From NCBI RefSeq assembly GCF_030687835.1, contig NZ_CP117449.1, forward strand, positions 248,001-312,000: a stretch of 64,000 nt of DNA. The letters are read 5' to 3'. This document shows, in pieces, positions 8,643-21,100 of this stretch (position 1 is its first letter; every line of letters begins with the position of its first letter). The DNA comes from Pseudomonas hefeiensis (lineage in GTDB: Bacteria; Pseudomonadota; Gammaproteobacteria; Pseudomonadales; Pseudomonadaceae). The position numbers and the translations under genes were made by a program. The notes below the pieces were generated by a model. The model saw only the letters and a list, made by a program, of their open reading frames with translations, did no database searches and had not been told where the DNA came from.

Positions 8643-8981
8643 CTAGATCAACCCCTTCTCATCATCATCGATCAACCGGCTCAACCCGCCCAAGGCTTCC
8701 CGGGCCTGGTTGCGGTCCATTAGCTTGGCCTGGGCCGCGGCTGGCAGGTCGGTGACGCGGATGACGCCTTTGCTGGTCAGCACCTGGATCAAGTCGTCGA
8801 GTACCCGGATCATTTCCAGGTCGCTCTGCTTGAGCTGCTTGAGGCTGTTTTCTACCGCCTGGTTGGCGAACCAGTCCTGGATCTCGTGGCTGTCGGCCGG
8901 CAGGGTTTCGGTGGCCTCCGCATAAGCGGTGGCTTCCACGCGCACCAGCAGGCCTTGTGCATCGCGTTGCACATAAAACAT
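8643..8981 (-). CDS. Conserved Pseudomonas protein of 112 residues, function unknown
   Basis: Starts MFYVQRDAQGLLVRVEATAY and ends with a short acidic tail. It is mostly helical with no signal or membrane segment. Proteins like it are widespread in Pseudomonas and often carry the misleading label 'tryptophan synthase subunit beta-like'; nothing here resembles the PLP-dependent TrpB fold, which is over three times longer. It lies downstream of lapA on the same strand, 140 bases away. Role unknown. Confidence 0.7.
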   Translation of the reverse strand: MFYVQRDAQGLLVRVEATAYAEATETLPADSHEIQDWFANQAVENSLKQLKQSDLEMIRVLDDLIQVLTSKGVIRVTDLPAAAQAKLMDRNQAREALGGLSRLIDDDEKGLI

Positions 8982-9090
8982 CGGGCATCCCTCATGTATG
9001 AAGCGGCGTCATGCTGGGCAGCATAGGCCAACTGTGCGCGAGTATGGAGGGTGGCGACGAAATCGTCATCCTGGGTGCAGCCCGATACGA

Positions 9091-9106
9091 CCGCCCCTAA
9101 GGGCGG
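9091..9106 (-). terminator. Possible lapA terminator hairpin
   Basis: CCGCCC-CTAA-GGGCGG, 15 bases past the lapA stop. The stem is GC-rich, but no T-run follows on the minus strand, so intrinsic termination would be weak. Confidence 0.4.
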
Positions 9107-9120
9107 CCGTTAAGCTTCGG

Positions 9121-12100
9121 TCAGCTGTTGTTGTGATCGACCTTGATGGTCGGATCACTGCCGGCGATCAACGAGTTCAGGTTCATGTTTGACCAGTTGT
9201 TACCTTCCAGCTTGATCGTCACGTCAGGGGTGGCCGCTGCGGCGTCGCCTGCGTTGAACTGGCCGGAAGTGCTGACCTGCAGCGACGACACGCCATCGAC
9301 CGTGCTGATCTTCAGGAAGTTGTCGATGGTGCTGCCGGTTTCACCCTGCAACAGATCCCGCAGGTCGATCCGGTCACCTTCGCTGGCCTTGAAGTCCTTG
9401 ATCACGTCGGTGCCGGTGTCGCCGGACTTCCAGACAAAAGTGTCGCCACCCAGTCCACCGATCAGGGTGTCATTGCCCTGGCCGCCGATCAGCGTGTCGT
9501 TGCCTTTGCCGCCCAGCAGAATGTCATTGCCCTTGCCACCGTCGAGCAGGTCGTTGCCGCCCTGGCCGAAGATGATGTCATTGCCGGCACCGCCCAGCAG
9601 TGTGTCATTGCCATCGTTGGCACCGGACACATCGAAAGCGTTGTAGTGCTCGGTGATGTACTGGTGAACGTTGCTGGTGGTGACTTTGCTGACTTCCACG
9701 CCGTTTTGCTGGGCCACGAAGGCCTGAATGGACTGGTAACCTTCGCCGGCGATGCCGTTGAAGCTCACCAGGTCGCCGAACAGGATGTCGTTGCCGTCTG
9801 CCCCGTTGACTGTGTCGGCGCCCGGCAGGGTCGCTTCGGTGTGGCCGATGATGGAGTTGGCCAGGTCCTTGGGATCGATGTTGGTCTGCGGAGTTTTGTC
9901 CGAGTCGTAGTCCTTCAGGTCGTCCAGCGTCACGCCTTTATTCAGGCCGATGGCTTCCACGCCAGACACCGAACTCAACAGCGCGAAAGCGCTCAGGGAG
10001 TTGCTGGTGGTGTTCGAGCCGGTGCTGTTGCCAGTGCCATCGCGATACGACAACTCATAAGTGCCATCGCCCTGGGCGCGCAACGTGCCCAATTCCTCAC
10101 TGCTCCAGTAACCGCCCCAGGATTTTTTCCAGGTGAGCAGGGAGAGGTTGCCGGATTCGTCGACCTGAACGCGGTGGGTGTTGTCGAGCTCGGCGCTGAA
10201 CGTCTGGCCCAGTTTGTAGTTGCTCGTGGTGATCAGGCTGTCGAGCTTCACGTTGCCGTACAGGGTCGGGTTCGTCTGCTCGCCGGACTGATAGTAGGTC
10301 GGCTCACCGTCGGTGATGAAGTACGTCAGGTTCGTCGCCCCGGTGTTGCTCAGGGCTTCGCTGCTCTTGAACCAGTTGGCCGTGGTCTTGAACACGTCCT
10401 CATAGTTGGTGCCGCCGCCAGACACCATCGAATCCAGCACGCTTTTGAGCAGCACGAGTGCGTTCGGGTCATTGAGGTTGACCGATACGGTTTTATTCAC
10501 CTGGCTGTCAAAGTCCGCCAGGAAGATGTTCACCGTCCCGGAGTTGCCGCCCATGCTCTGCTTGAGGGTGTTGAACACCGACGTCAGCGAGTCCTTGGCG
10601 GCTGTGACGGACGATGCGCTCATGCTGCCGGAGCTGTCGACCATGAAGGCGATGTTGTAGTTGACGCCTGGCACGACGGTCAGCCCGCCGATGTCGGCGA
10701 CCACAATGTCGTTGCCGTCGGTGCCGGTGACGTTGTCACTGCCAGAGGTTGCGGTGGTGGAGGTGTAGACCGCCGGATAAACCGTGACCGGTATCTGCGC
10801 CGTGGTGGTTGCCGACCCGCCGAGGGCTTCGGTGGAGGTCGATGTCACGGTCAGGTTGAACTGGCCGTTGTAGTAGGTCGGTGGCGTCAGGGTCAGGCTG
10901 CCCAGGTTCCAGCCAGTGACCGAGGCCTCGCCATTGCTGCCTACGGTCACTGTGTGGCCGGCGCCGTCGCTCAGCACGCTGCCTTCCGGGATCCCGCCGA
11001 CTTTCACGCTCAGGCTTTCGGAGCCGTCGGTATCGGTCAGGGCTGTGGTGATCTTCGACAGGTTCACGCTGCCGCCTTCGGCGCCTTCGTTGAGCTTGAA
11101 GCCGTCGTAGTAGCCTTCGCCATTGGTGCCGTGCAGGTCCGAAACAGAGACGCCCGCATTCACCAGATCAGCCACGCCGGTATACAGCGGCACGCCGGCA
11201 CTGCTCAGGTCGGTCGGGGTGCTGCCGTTGACCGACAGGTTCACGTCATAGCTGCCCGGGCCGGTCTGGTTGTGGTGGTAGATGTCCAGGGTGTAATAGC
11301 CGCTGGTGGTTGGGGTGAACGAACCATTGAGCTGGCCGCCCGCTCCCCAGGTGATGCCCGCGACATTCTTGCCGCCGATGGTCACCAGCAGGCTGTCATC
11401 GCCGGTACCGCTGAAGGTGTAGGTCTTGCCAGCTTCGAGGAAAATCAGGCCCGAGGTTTTCGACGCGGTGCCCGGATTCACGTTGCTGTCGGACTGCACG
11501 TTGTTCACGGTGGTGCTGCTGTTGGGTGTTCCGGCGGCATCGATCACCGACTTCAGCGTACCGGACGGTGCGCCGTTGCCATCGGTGCCCAGGCCCGACA
11601 GGCCAGTCCAGACTTCCTTGACCAGGCCAGTGGAGGTCACGGCGTTGCCGGCCACGTTGAGGGTCGGTGCGTCGGCGACCGGTGTAATGTCGATCTTCAC
11701 GGTGCCGGTGGTGCCCAGCGCTTGACCGTCGGTTGGCTGGAATTTGATCTGCGCGTAATCGGACTTCTGATCGCCCACGCCGTTCGCGTTGCCGTTGGCG
11801 CCGGATTCATGGGTATCCGGTGTGAAGCGCAGTTTGCCAGCGTCGATGTCGGTTTTGGTGAAGGTCTGGTTGTTGGCCACGTCCTTCCACGTTGCACCGT
11901 CCAGGTACTGCAACTTGCCGTCAGCGGGCAGGCCGGTGATTTTTACCCCAAGACTGGAGGCGGAACTGTCCACATCGCTGACACCAAAGGTCGACCAGCC
12001 AAGAATCAGCGAAGTGTCTTCGGTACCGGTCACCGCGCCGCCGGTTGCGACCGGCGCATCGTTGACCCCGACCACGTTCACGGTGGTGGTCGCGGTGTTG

Positions 12101-15100
12101 GAGTAGCTCGTACCGTCGGTCACCGTCACGGTGATGGTGCGCGGCACGGTGCTCGGGTCGTCGCTGCTGTTGGTGAAGCTGATGTTCTTGATCTGCTGCA
12201 TGTAGTCGGCCAGCGTCGCATTGCCCGACAACGTCAGGGTGACTGTGCCGTTGGTGCTGTTGGCGTTGATGCTGATGCCGTTGACGCTGTTACCCAGGTT
12301 CAGCGCATCGCCGGGCTGACGGTTGGTCAGCACGATGGTGGCGCCGGTCAGCATCGTGCTGTCCGGGTCGGTGATGTTCAGGTCGGTGTCACCGATGGAC
12401 ACGCCCGGGCCGGTGGTGCCTTCGGTGAAGGTCACCTGGTAATCGGCGCCGGTCTTGCCACTGGAGTTGTTGGCATCCAGGTCCAGTACCGGTGGTGCAT
12501 CGTTGTCGATGATCGAGGTGCTGACGCTGCCGTTGGTGCCGCTGACGGCCAGGTTTTCGAAGTTGCCGCCGGTGGCCGAGTCTATTTTGACCACGAAGTT
12601 TTCGGTGCCTTCGGTGATCTTGTCGTCCAGCGTCGCCACGTTGAAAGTGGCGCTGGTGGCATTGGCCGGGATCTTCACGGTGTAGACGCCGGTGAAGTCC
12701 GTACCGTCGGCGGCGGTACCGCTGTAGACGATCTTGAGCGTCACTTCGGTTTGCGCCGGGTTCGTCAGGCTCACGGTGTATGTGGCGGCCTGGCCTTCAG
12801 TGACGGAGGTGCTGCCGGTGATGCTGACGGTGGTGTTGTCGACGGTGTCGGTCACGTCGGTGACGGCTGGCGTGGTGCTTGGCACCAGGTTTTCGAAGTT
12901 GCCACCGGTGGCGTTATCGATGCTGACTTCCACCTTGCCGGCGTCTTTGTAGACGTCGTCTTTTGGCGCATCGACGGTCACAGTGCCAGTTGTGGCGCCA
13001 GCAGCGATGTTGATGACCGCGCCATTGCTCAGGGTCACGGTGACCGGAGTGCCAGCGGCGTTGGTCAGGGTCGCGGTGTAGGTGATTTGACCGCCTTCGG
13101 CGACCGAATCGGTAGCGCTCAGGCTCAGACCGGTCGAGTCCTGCACGTCGGTAACGGTGGTGTCCGCTGGCGTGGCATCGATGTCCAGTTTTTCGTAGTT
13201 GCCGCCCTGAGCATCATCAATCTTGACGCTCAGCGAATCACCACCTGACAAAGCGTCGTTCTGGGTAGCGAAGTTGACCGAACCACTGCTGGAGCCGACC
13301 GGGATGGTGATGCTTTGACCGTTCGACAGGGTGATGACCAGCGGAGCACCGGTGACCGGGGCGTTGACCGAAGCGGTGTAAACGACAGTACCGCCTTCGG
13401 CGACATTCGCGGTCGCAGTGAGCGAAACGGTGCTGGTGTCGATGGTGTCGGTGACATCAGTCACTGCCGGAGTCGTGCTAGGGACAAGGTTCTCGAAGTT
13501 ACCGCCGGTGGCGTTGTCGATGCTGACTTCGACCTTGCCGGCATCTTTATAGACGTCGTCTTTTGGCGCATCAACAGTGACCGTGCCAGTGGTAGCGCCG
13601 GCGGCGATGTTGATCACTGCGCCGTTGCTCAGGGTCACGGCGACCGGGGTACCGGCTGCGTTGGTCAATGTTGCGGTGTAGGTGATTTGACCGCCTTCGG
13701 CGACCGAATCGGTAGCGCTCAGGCTCAGACCGGTCGAGTCCTGCACATCGGTAACGGTGGTGTCAGCCGGAGTGGCATCAATGTCCAGTTTTTCGTAGTT
13801 ACCGCCCTGGGCGTCGTCGATCTTCACGCTCAGGTTATCGCCGCCAGCGAGGGCGTCGTTCTGGGTAACGAAGTTCACCGAACCGCTGCTGGAGCCAACC
13901 GGAATGGTGATGCTTTGACCGTTCGACAGGGTGATGACCAACGGAGCGCCAGTTACCGGGGCGTTGACCGATGCGGTGTAAACCACGGTGCCGCCTTCGG
14001 CCACGGAGGAAGTCGCGGTCAGGCTGACAGTCGACGTGTCGATGGTGTCGGTGACATCAGTCACTGCCGGGGTGGTGCTCGGTACCAGGTTTTCGAAGTT
14101 ACCGCCGATGGCGTTATCGATGCTGACTTCGACCTTGCCGGCATCTTTATAGACGTCGTCAGTCGGTGCATCGACGGTCACGGTGCCAGTGGTAGCGCCG
14201 GCGGCGATGTTGATGACCGCTCCATTGCTCAAGGTCACGGTGACCGGAGTGCCGGCAGCGTTGGTCAATGTTGCGGTGTAAACGATCGAACCGCCTTCAG
14301 CAACGGTATCGGTTGCACTCAAGGTCAGGCCGGTCGAGTCCTCCACAGTTAATCGGTGTGGTCCGCCGTCGTCAGTCGATGTCCGTAGTTGTACCCTGGG
14401 CATCGTCGATCTTCACGCTCAGGTTGTCGCCGCCGGCGAGGACGTCGTTCTGGGTAACGAAGTTCACCGAACCGGAGCTGGAGCCAACCGGAATGGTGAT
14501 GCTCTGGCCGTTGCTCAACGTCACGACCAGCGGAGCGCCGGTCACCGGAGCGTTGACCGAGGCGGTGTAAACCACGGTACCGCCTTCAGCCACATTCGCG
14601 GTCGCGGTGAGCGAAACGGTGCTGGTGTCGATGGTGTCGGTGACATCAGTCACTGCCGGAGTCGTGCTAGGGACAAGGTTCTCGAAGTTACCGCCGGTGG
14701 CGTTGTCGATGCTGACTTCGACCTTGCCGGCATCTTTATAGACGTCGTCTTTTGGCGCATCAACAGTGACCGTGCCAGTGGTAGCGCCGGCGGCGATGTT
14801 GATCACTGCGCCGTTGCTCAGGGTCACGGCGACCGGGGTACCGGCTGCGTTGGTCAATGTTGCGGTGTAGGTGATTTGACCGCCTTCGGCGACCGAATCG
14901 GTAGCGCTCAGGCTCAGACCGGTCGAGTCCTGCACATCGGTAACGGTGGTGTCAGCCGGAGTGGCATCAATGTCCAGTTTTTCGTAGTTGCCGCCCTGGG
15001 CGTCGTCGATTTTGACGCTCAGGTTATCGCCGCCAGCGAGGGCGTCGTTCTGGGTCACGAAGTTGACCGAACCGGAGCTGGAGCCGACCGGGATGGTGAT

Positions 15101-18100
15101 GCTTTGACCGTTCGACAGGGTGATGACCAACGGAGCGCCGGTTACCGGGGCGTTGACCGAAGCGGTGTAAACCACGGTGCCGCCTTCAGCCACGGAGGAC
15201 GTCGCAGTCAGGCTGACAGTCGACGTGTCGATGGTATCGGTGACATCAGTTACTGCCGGGGTGGTACTCGGGACCAGGTTTTCGAAGTTACCACCGGTGG
15301 CGTTATCAATGCTGACTTCGACCTTGCCAGCGTCTTTATAGACGTCGTCAGTCGGCGCATCGACGGTCACGGTGCCAGTGGTAGCGCCAGCGGCGATGTT
15401 GATTACGGCGCCGTTGCTCAGAGTTACGGTCACTGGCGTGCCGGCAGCGTTGGTCAGGGTTGCGGTGTAAACGATCGAACCGCCTTCGGCAACGGTGTCA
15501 GTGGCCGAGAGCGTCAGGCCAGTGGTGTCCTGAACGTCCGTGACAGTTGTGTCCGCCGGAGTCGCGTCGATGTCCAGTTTTTCGTAGTTACCGCCCTGGG
15601 CGTCGTCGATCTTGACGCTCAGGTTATCGCCGCCAGCGAGGGCGTCGTTCTGAGTAACGAAGTTGACCGAACCGGAGCTGGAGCCCACTGGAATGGTGAT
15701 GCTCTGGCCGTTCGACAGGGTGATGACCAACGGAGCGCCGGTTACCGGGGCGTTGGCCGAGGCGGTGTAAACCACGGTGCCGCCTTCGGCCACGGAGGAA
15801 GTTGCGGTCAGGCTGACAGTCGAGGTATCGATGGTGTCGGTGACGTCGGTGACTGCCGGAGTCGTGCTTGGTACCAGACTCTCGAAGTTCCCGGTGGCGT
15901 TGTCGATGCTGACTTCGACCTTGCCGGCATCTTTATAGACGTCGTCAGTCGGTGCATCGACGGTGACGGTGCCGGTGGTGGCGCCAGCGGCGATGTTGAT
16001 TACGGCGCCGTTGCTCAGGGTCACGGTGACCGGGTACCGGCTGCGTTGGTCAATGTTGCGGTGTAAACAATCGAACCGCCTTCAGCAACGGTATCGGTCG
16101 CACTCAATGTCAGGCCAGTGGTGTCCTGCACATCGGTAACGGTGGTGTCAGCCGGAGTGGCATCAATGTCCAGTTTTTCGTAGTTGCCGCCCTGAGCATC
16201 ATCAATCTTGACGCTCAGCGAATCACCACCTGACAAAGCGTCGTTCTGGGTAGCGAAGTTGACCGAACCACTGCTGGAGCCGACCGGGATGGTGATGCTT
16301 TGACCGTTCGACAGGGTGATGACCAACGGAGCGCCGGTCACCGGGGCGTTGACCGAGGCGGTGTAAACCACGGTACCGCCTTCAGCCACGGAGGAAGTCG
16401 CGGTCAGGCTGACAGTCGAGGTATCGATGGTGTCGGTGACGTCGGTGACTGCCGGAGTCGTGCTTGGTACCAGACTCTCGAAGTTCCCGCCGGTGGCGTT
16501 GTCGATGCTGACTTCGACCTTGCCGGCATCTTTATAGACGTCGTCAGTCGGTGCATCGACGGTGACGGTGCCGGTGGTGGCGCCAGCGGCGATGTTGATT
16601 ACGGCGCCGTTGCTCAGGGTCACGGTGACCGGGGTACCGGCTGCGTTGGTCAATGTTGCGGTGTAAACAATCGAACCGCCTTCAGCAACGGTATCGGTCG
16701 CACTCAATGTCAGGCCAGTGGTGTCCTGCACATCGGTAACGGTGGTGTCAGCCGGAGTGGCATCAATGTCCAGTTTTTCGTAGTTGCCGCCCTGAGCGTC
16801 ATCAATCTTGACGCTCAGCGAATCACCACCTGACAAAGCGTCGTTCTGGGTAGCGAAGTTGACCGAACCACTGCTGGAGCCGACCGGGATGGTGATGCTT
16901 TGACCGTTCGACAGGGTGATGACCAACGGAGCGCCGGTCACCGGGGCGTTGACCGAGGCGGTGTAAACCACGGTACCGCCTTCAGCCACGGAGGAAGTCG
17001 CGGTCAGGCTGACAGTCGAGGTATCGATGGTGTCGGTGACGTCGGTGACTGCCGGAGTCGTGCTTGGTACCAGACTCTCGAAGTTCCCGCCGGTGGCGTT
17101 GTCGATGCTGACTTCGACCTTGCCGGCGTCTTTGTAGACGTCGTCAGTCGGCGCGTCGACGGTCACGGTGCCAGTGGTGGCACCGGCAGCGATGTTGATC
17201 ACCGCGCCGTTGCTCAGAGTCACGGTGACCGGAGTGCCGGCAGCGTTGGTCAGCGTTGCGGTGTAAACAATCGAACCGCCTTCGGCGACGGTGTCAGTTG
17301 CCGAGAGCGTGAGGCCGGTCGTGTCCTGCACGTCGGTAACGGTGGTGTCCGCTGGAGTGGCATCGATGTCCAGCTTTTCATAGTTGCCGCCCTGAGCGTC
17401 GTCGATCTTGACGCTCAGGTTATCGCCGCCAGCGAGGGCGTCGTTCTGAGTAACGAAGTTGACCGAACCGGAGCTGGAGCCCACTGGAATGGTGATGCTC
17501 TGGCCGTTCGACAGGGTGATGACCAACGGAGCGCCGGTTACCGGTGCGTTGACCGAAGCGGTGTAAACGACAGTACCGCCTTCGGCGACATTCGCGGTCG
17601 CGGTGAGCGAAACGGTGCTGGTGTCGATGGTGTCGGTGACATCAGTCACTGCCGGAGTCGTGCTAGGGACAAGGTTCTCGAAGTTACCGCCGGTGGCGTT
17701 GTCGATGCTGACTTCGACTTTGCCGGCATCTTTATAGACGTCGTCAGTCGGTGCATCGACGGTCACGGTGCCGGTTGTGGCGCCAGCGGCGATGTTGATC
17801 ACCGCGCCGTTGCTCAGGGTCACGGTGACCGGAGTGCCGGCAGCATTGCTCAGGGTTGCGGTGTAAACGATCGAACCGCCTTCGGCAACGGTGTCACTGG
17901 CCGAGAGCGTGAGGCCAGTGGTGTCCTGAACGTCCGTGACAGTTGTGTCCGCCGGAGTCGCGTCGATGTCCAGTTTTTCGTAGTTACCGCCCTGGGCGTC
18001 GTCGATCTTGACGCTCAGGTTATCGCCGCCAGCGAGGGCGTCGTTCTGAGTAACGAAGTTGACCGAACCGGAGCTGGAGCCCACTGGAATGGTGATGCTC

Positions 18101-21100
18101 TGGCCGTTCGACAGGGTGATGACCAACGGAGCGCCGGTTACCGGGGCGTTGACCGAGGCGGTGTAAACCACGGTGCCGCCTTCGGCCACGGAGGAAGTTG
18201 CGGTCAGGCTGACAGTCGAGGTATCGATGGTGTCGGTGACGTCGGTGACTGCCGGAGTCGTGCTTGGTACCAGACTCTCGAAGTTCCCGCCGGTGGCGTT
18301 GTCGATGCTGACTTCGACCTTGCCGGCATCTTTATAGACGTCGTCAGTCGGTGCATCGACGGTGACGGTGCCGGTGGTGGCGCCAGCGGCGATGTTGATT
18401 ACGGCGCCGTTGCTCAGGGTCACGGTGACCGGGGTACCGGCTGCGTTGGTCAATGTTGCGGTGTAAACAATCGAACCGCCTTCAGCAACGGTATCGGTCG
18501 CACTCAATGTCAGGCCAGTAGTGTCCTGCACGTCGGTAACGGTGGTGTCCGCTGGAGTGGCATCGATGTCCAGCTTTTCATAGTTGCCGCCCTGAGCATC
18601 ATCAATCTTGACGCTCAGCGAATCACCACCTGACAAAGCGTCGTTCTGGGTCACGAAGTTGACCGAACCGGAGCTGGAGCCGACCGGGATGGTGATGCTT
18701 TGACCGTTCGACAGGGTGATGACCAACGGAGCGCCGGTCACCGGGGCGTTGACCGACGCGGTGTAAACCACGGTGCCACCTTCAGCCACGGAGGAAGTCG
18801 CGGTCAGGCTGACAGTCGAGGTGTCGATGGTATCGGTTACGTCGGTGACGGCTGGCGTGGTGCTTGGCACCAGGTTTTCGAAGTTGCCACCGGTGGCATT
18901 ATCGATGCTGACTTCAACTTTGCCAGCGTCTTTGTAGACGTCGTCAGTCGGCGCGTCGACGGTCACGGTGCCAGTTGTGGCGCCAGCGGCGATGTTGATT
19001 ACCGCGCCATTGCTCAAGGTCACGGTTACTGGCGAGCCAGCTGCATTGGTCAGGGTTGCGGTGTAAACAATCGAGCCGCCTTCGGCAACGGTGTCAGTTG
19101 CACTCAAGGTCAGACCGGTCGTGTCCTGAACGTCAGTGACAGTGGTGTCAGCTGGAGTGGCGTCGATTTCCAGTTTTTCGTAGTTACCACCCTGTGCGTC
19201 GTCGATCTTGACGCTCAGGTTGTCGCCGCCGGCGAGGGCGTCGTTCTGGGTAACGAAGTTCACCGAACCGCTGCTGGAGCCAACCGGGATGGTGATGCTC
19301 TGGCCGTTCGACAGGGTGACGACCAGCGGAGCGCCGGTCACTGGAGCGTTGACCGATGCGGTGTAAACGACAGTGCCGCCTTCAGCCACTGAGGACGTCG
19401 CGGACAGGCTGACAGTCGACGTGTCGATGGTGTCGGTCACGTCGGTGATCGCTGGCGTGGTGCTCGGTACCAAGTTTTCGAAGTTGCCACCGATGGCGTT
19501 ATCGATGCTGACTTCAACTTTGCCGGCGTCTTTATAGACGTCGTCAGTCGGCGCATCGACGGTGATGGTGCCGGTTGTGGCGCCGGCAGCGATGTTGATC
19601 ACTGCGCCGTTGCTCAGAGTTACGGTCACTGGCGTGCCGGCAGCGTTGGTCAATGTTGCGGTGTAAACGATCGAGCCGCCTTCGGCGACGGTGTCAGTTG
19701 CCGAGAGCGTGAGGCCAGTGGTGTCCTGAACGTCCGTGACAGTTGTGTCCGCCGGAGTCGCGTCGATATCCAGTTTTTCGTAGTTGCCGCCCTGTGCGTC
19801 GTCGATCTTGACGCTCAGCGAATCACCACCTGACAAAGCGTCGTTCTGGGTAACGAAGTTCACCGAACCGGAGCTGGAACCGACTGGAATGGTGATGCTT
19901 TGGCCATTCGACAGGGTGACTACCAGCGGAGCGCCGGTCACCGGAGCGTTGACCGACGCGGTGTAAACCACGGTGCCGCCTTCAGCCACGGAGGAAGTCG
20001 CGGTCAGGCTGACAGTCGAGGTATCGATGGTGTCGGTGACGTCGGTGACTGCCGGAGTCGTGCTTGGTACCAGATTCTCGAAGTTACCGCCGGTGGCGGT
20101 ATCAATGCTGACTTCAACTTTGCCGGCGTCTTTGTAGACGTCGTCAGTCGGTGCATCGACGGTGACGGTGCCGGTTGTGGCGCCAGCGGCGATGTTGATT
20201 ACAGCGCCGTTGCTCAGAGTCACAGTGACCGGAGTGCCAGCGGCGTTGGTCAATGTTGCGGTGTAAACGATCGAGCCGCCTTCAGCAACGGTATCGGTTG
20301 CACTCAAGGTCAGGCCGGTCGAGTCCTGCACATCGGTGACGGTGGTGTCCGCCGGCGTGGCGTCGATGTCCAGTTTTTCGTAGTTGCCACCCTGGGCATC
20401 GTCGATCTTCACGCTCAGGTTGTCGCCGCCAGCGAGGGCGTCGTTCTGGGTAACGAAGTTCACCGAACCGGAGCTGGAACCGACTGGAATGGTGATGCTT
20501 TGACCGTTGCTCAACGTTACGACCAGCGGAGCGCCCGTTACTGGGGCGTTGACCGAGGCGGTGTAAACGACAGTACCACCTTCAGCTACATTCGCGGTCG
20601 CAGTGAGCGAAACGGTGCTGGTGTCGATGGTGTCGGTGACATCAGTCACTGCAGGCGTGGTGCTTGGGACCAGGTTTTCGAAGCTACCACCCGATGCGTT
20701 ATCGATGCTGACTTCGACCTTACCGGCGTCTTTGTAGACGTCGTCAGTCGGTGCATCGACGGTGACGGTGCCGGTTGTGGCGCCAGCGGCGATGTTGATT
20801 ACAGCGCCGTTGCTCAAGGTCACGGTCACTGGCGAGCCAGCGGCATTGCTCAGGGTCGCGGTGTAAACAATCGAGCCGCCTTCGGCAACGGTGTCAGTTG
20901 CACTCAAGGTCAGACCGGTCGTGTCCTGAACGTCAGTGACAGTGGTGTCAGCTGGAGTGGCGTCGATGTCCAGTTTTTCATAGTTACCGCCCTGTGCGTC
21001 GTCGATCTTCACGCTCAGGTTATCGCCGCCGGCGAGGGCGTCGTTCTGGGTAACGAAGTTCACCGAACCGCTGCTGGAGCCAACCGGGATGGTGATGCTC

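Noticed and set aside
8643..8981. Annotation as tryptophan synthase beta subunit
   Set aside because: Far too short, with no PLP-binding lysine context; the label is a known propagated error for this family.
9646..13248. A 1200-codon open frame on the plus strand opposite lapA, and similar ones near 16900-18633, 19900-21210 and 23479-25224
   Set aside because: They mirror the tandem repeats of lapA, give Gly/Asp/Val-rich repetitive nonsense, and have no start signals. They arise from GC-rich codon phase.
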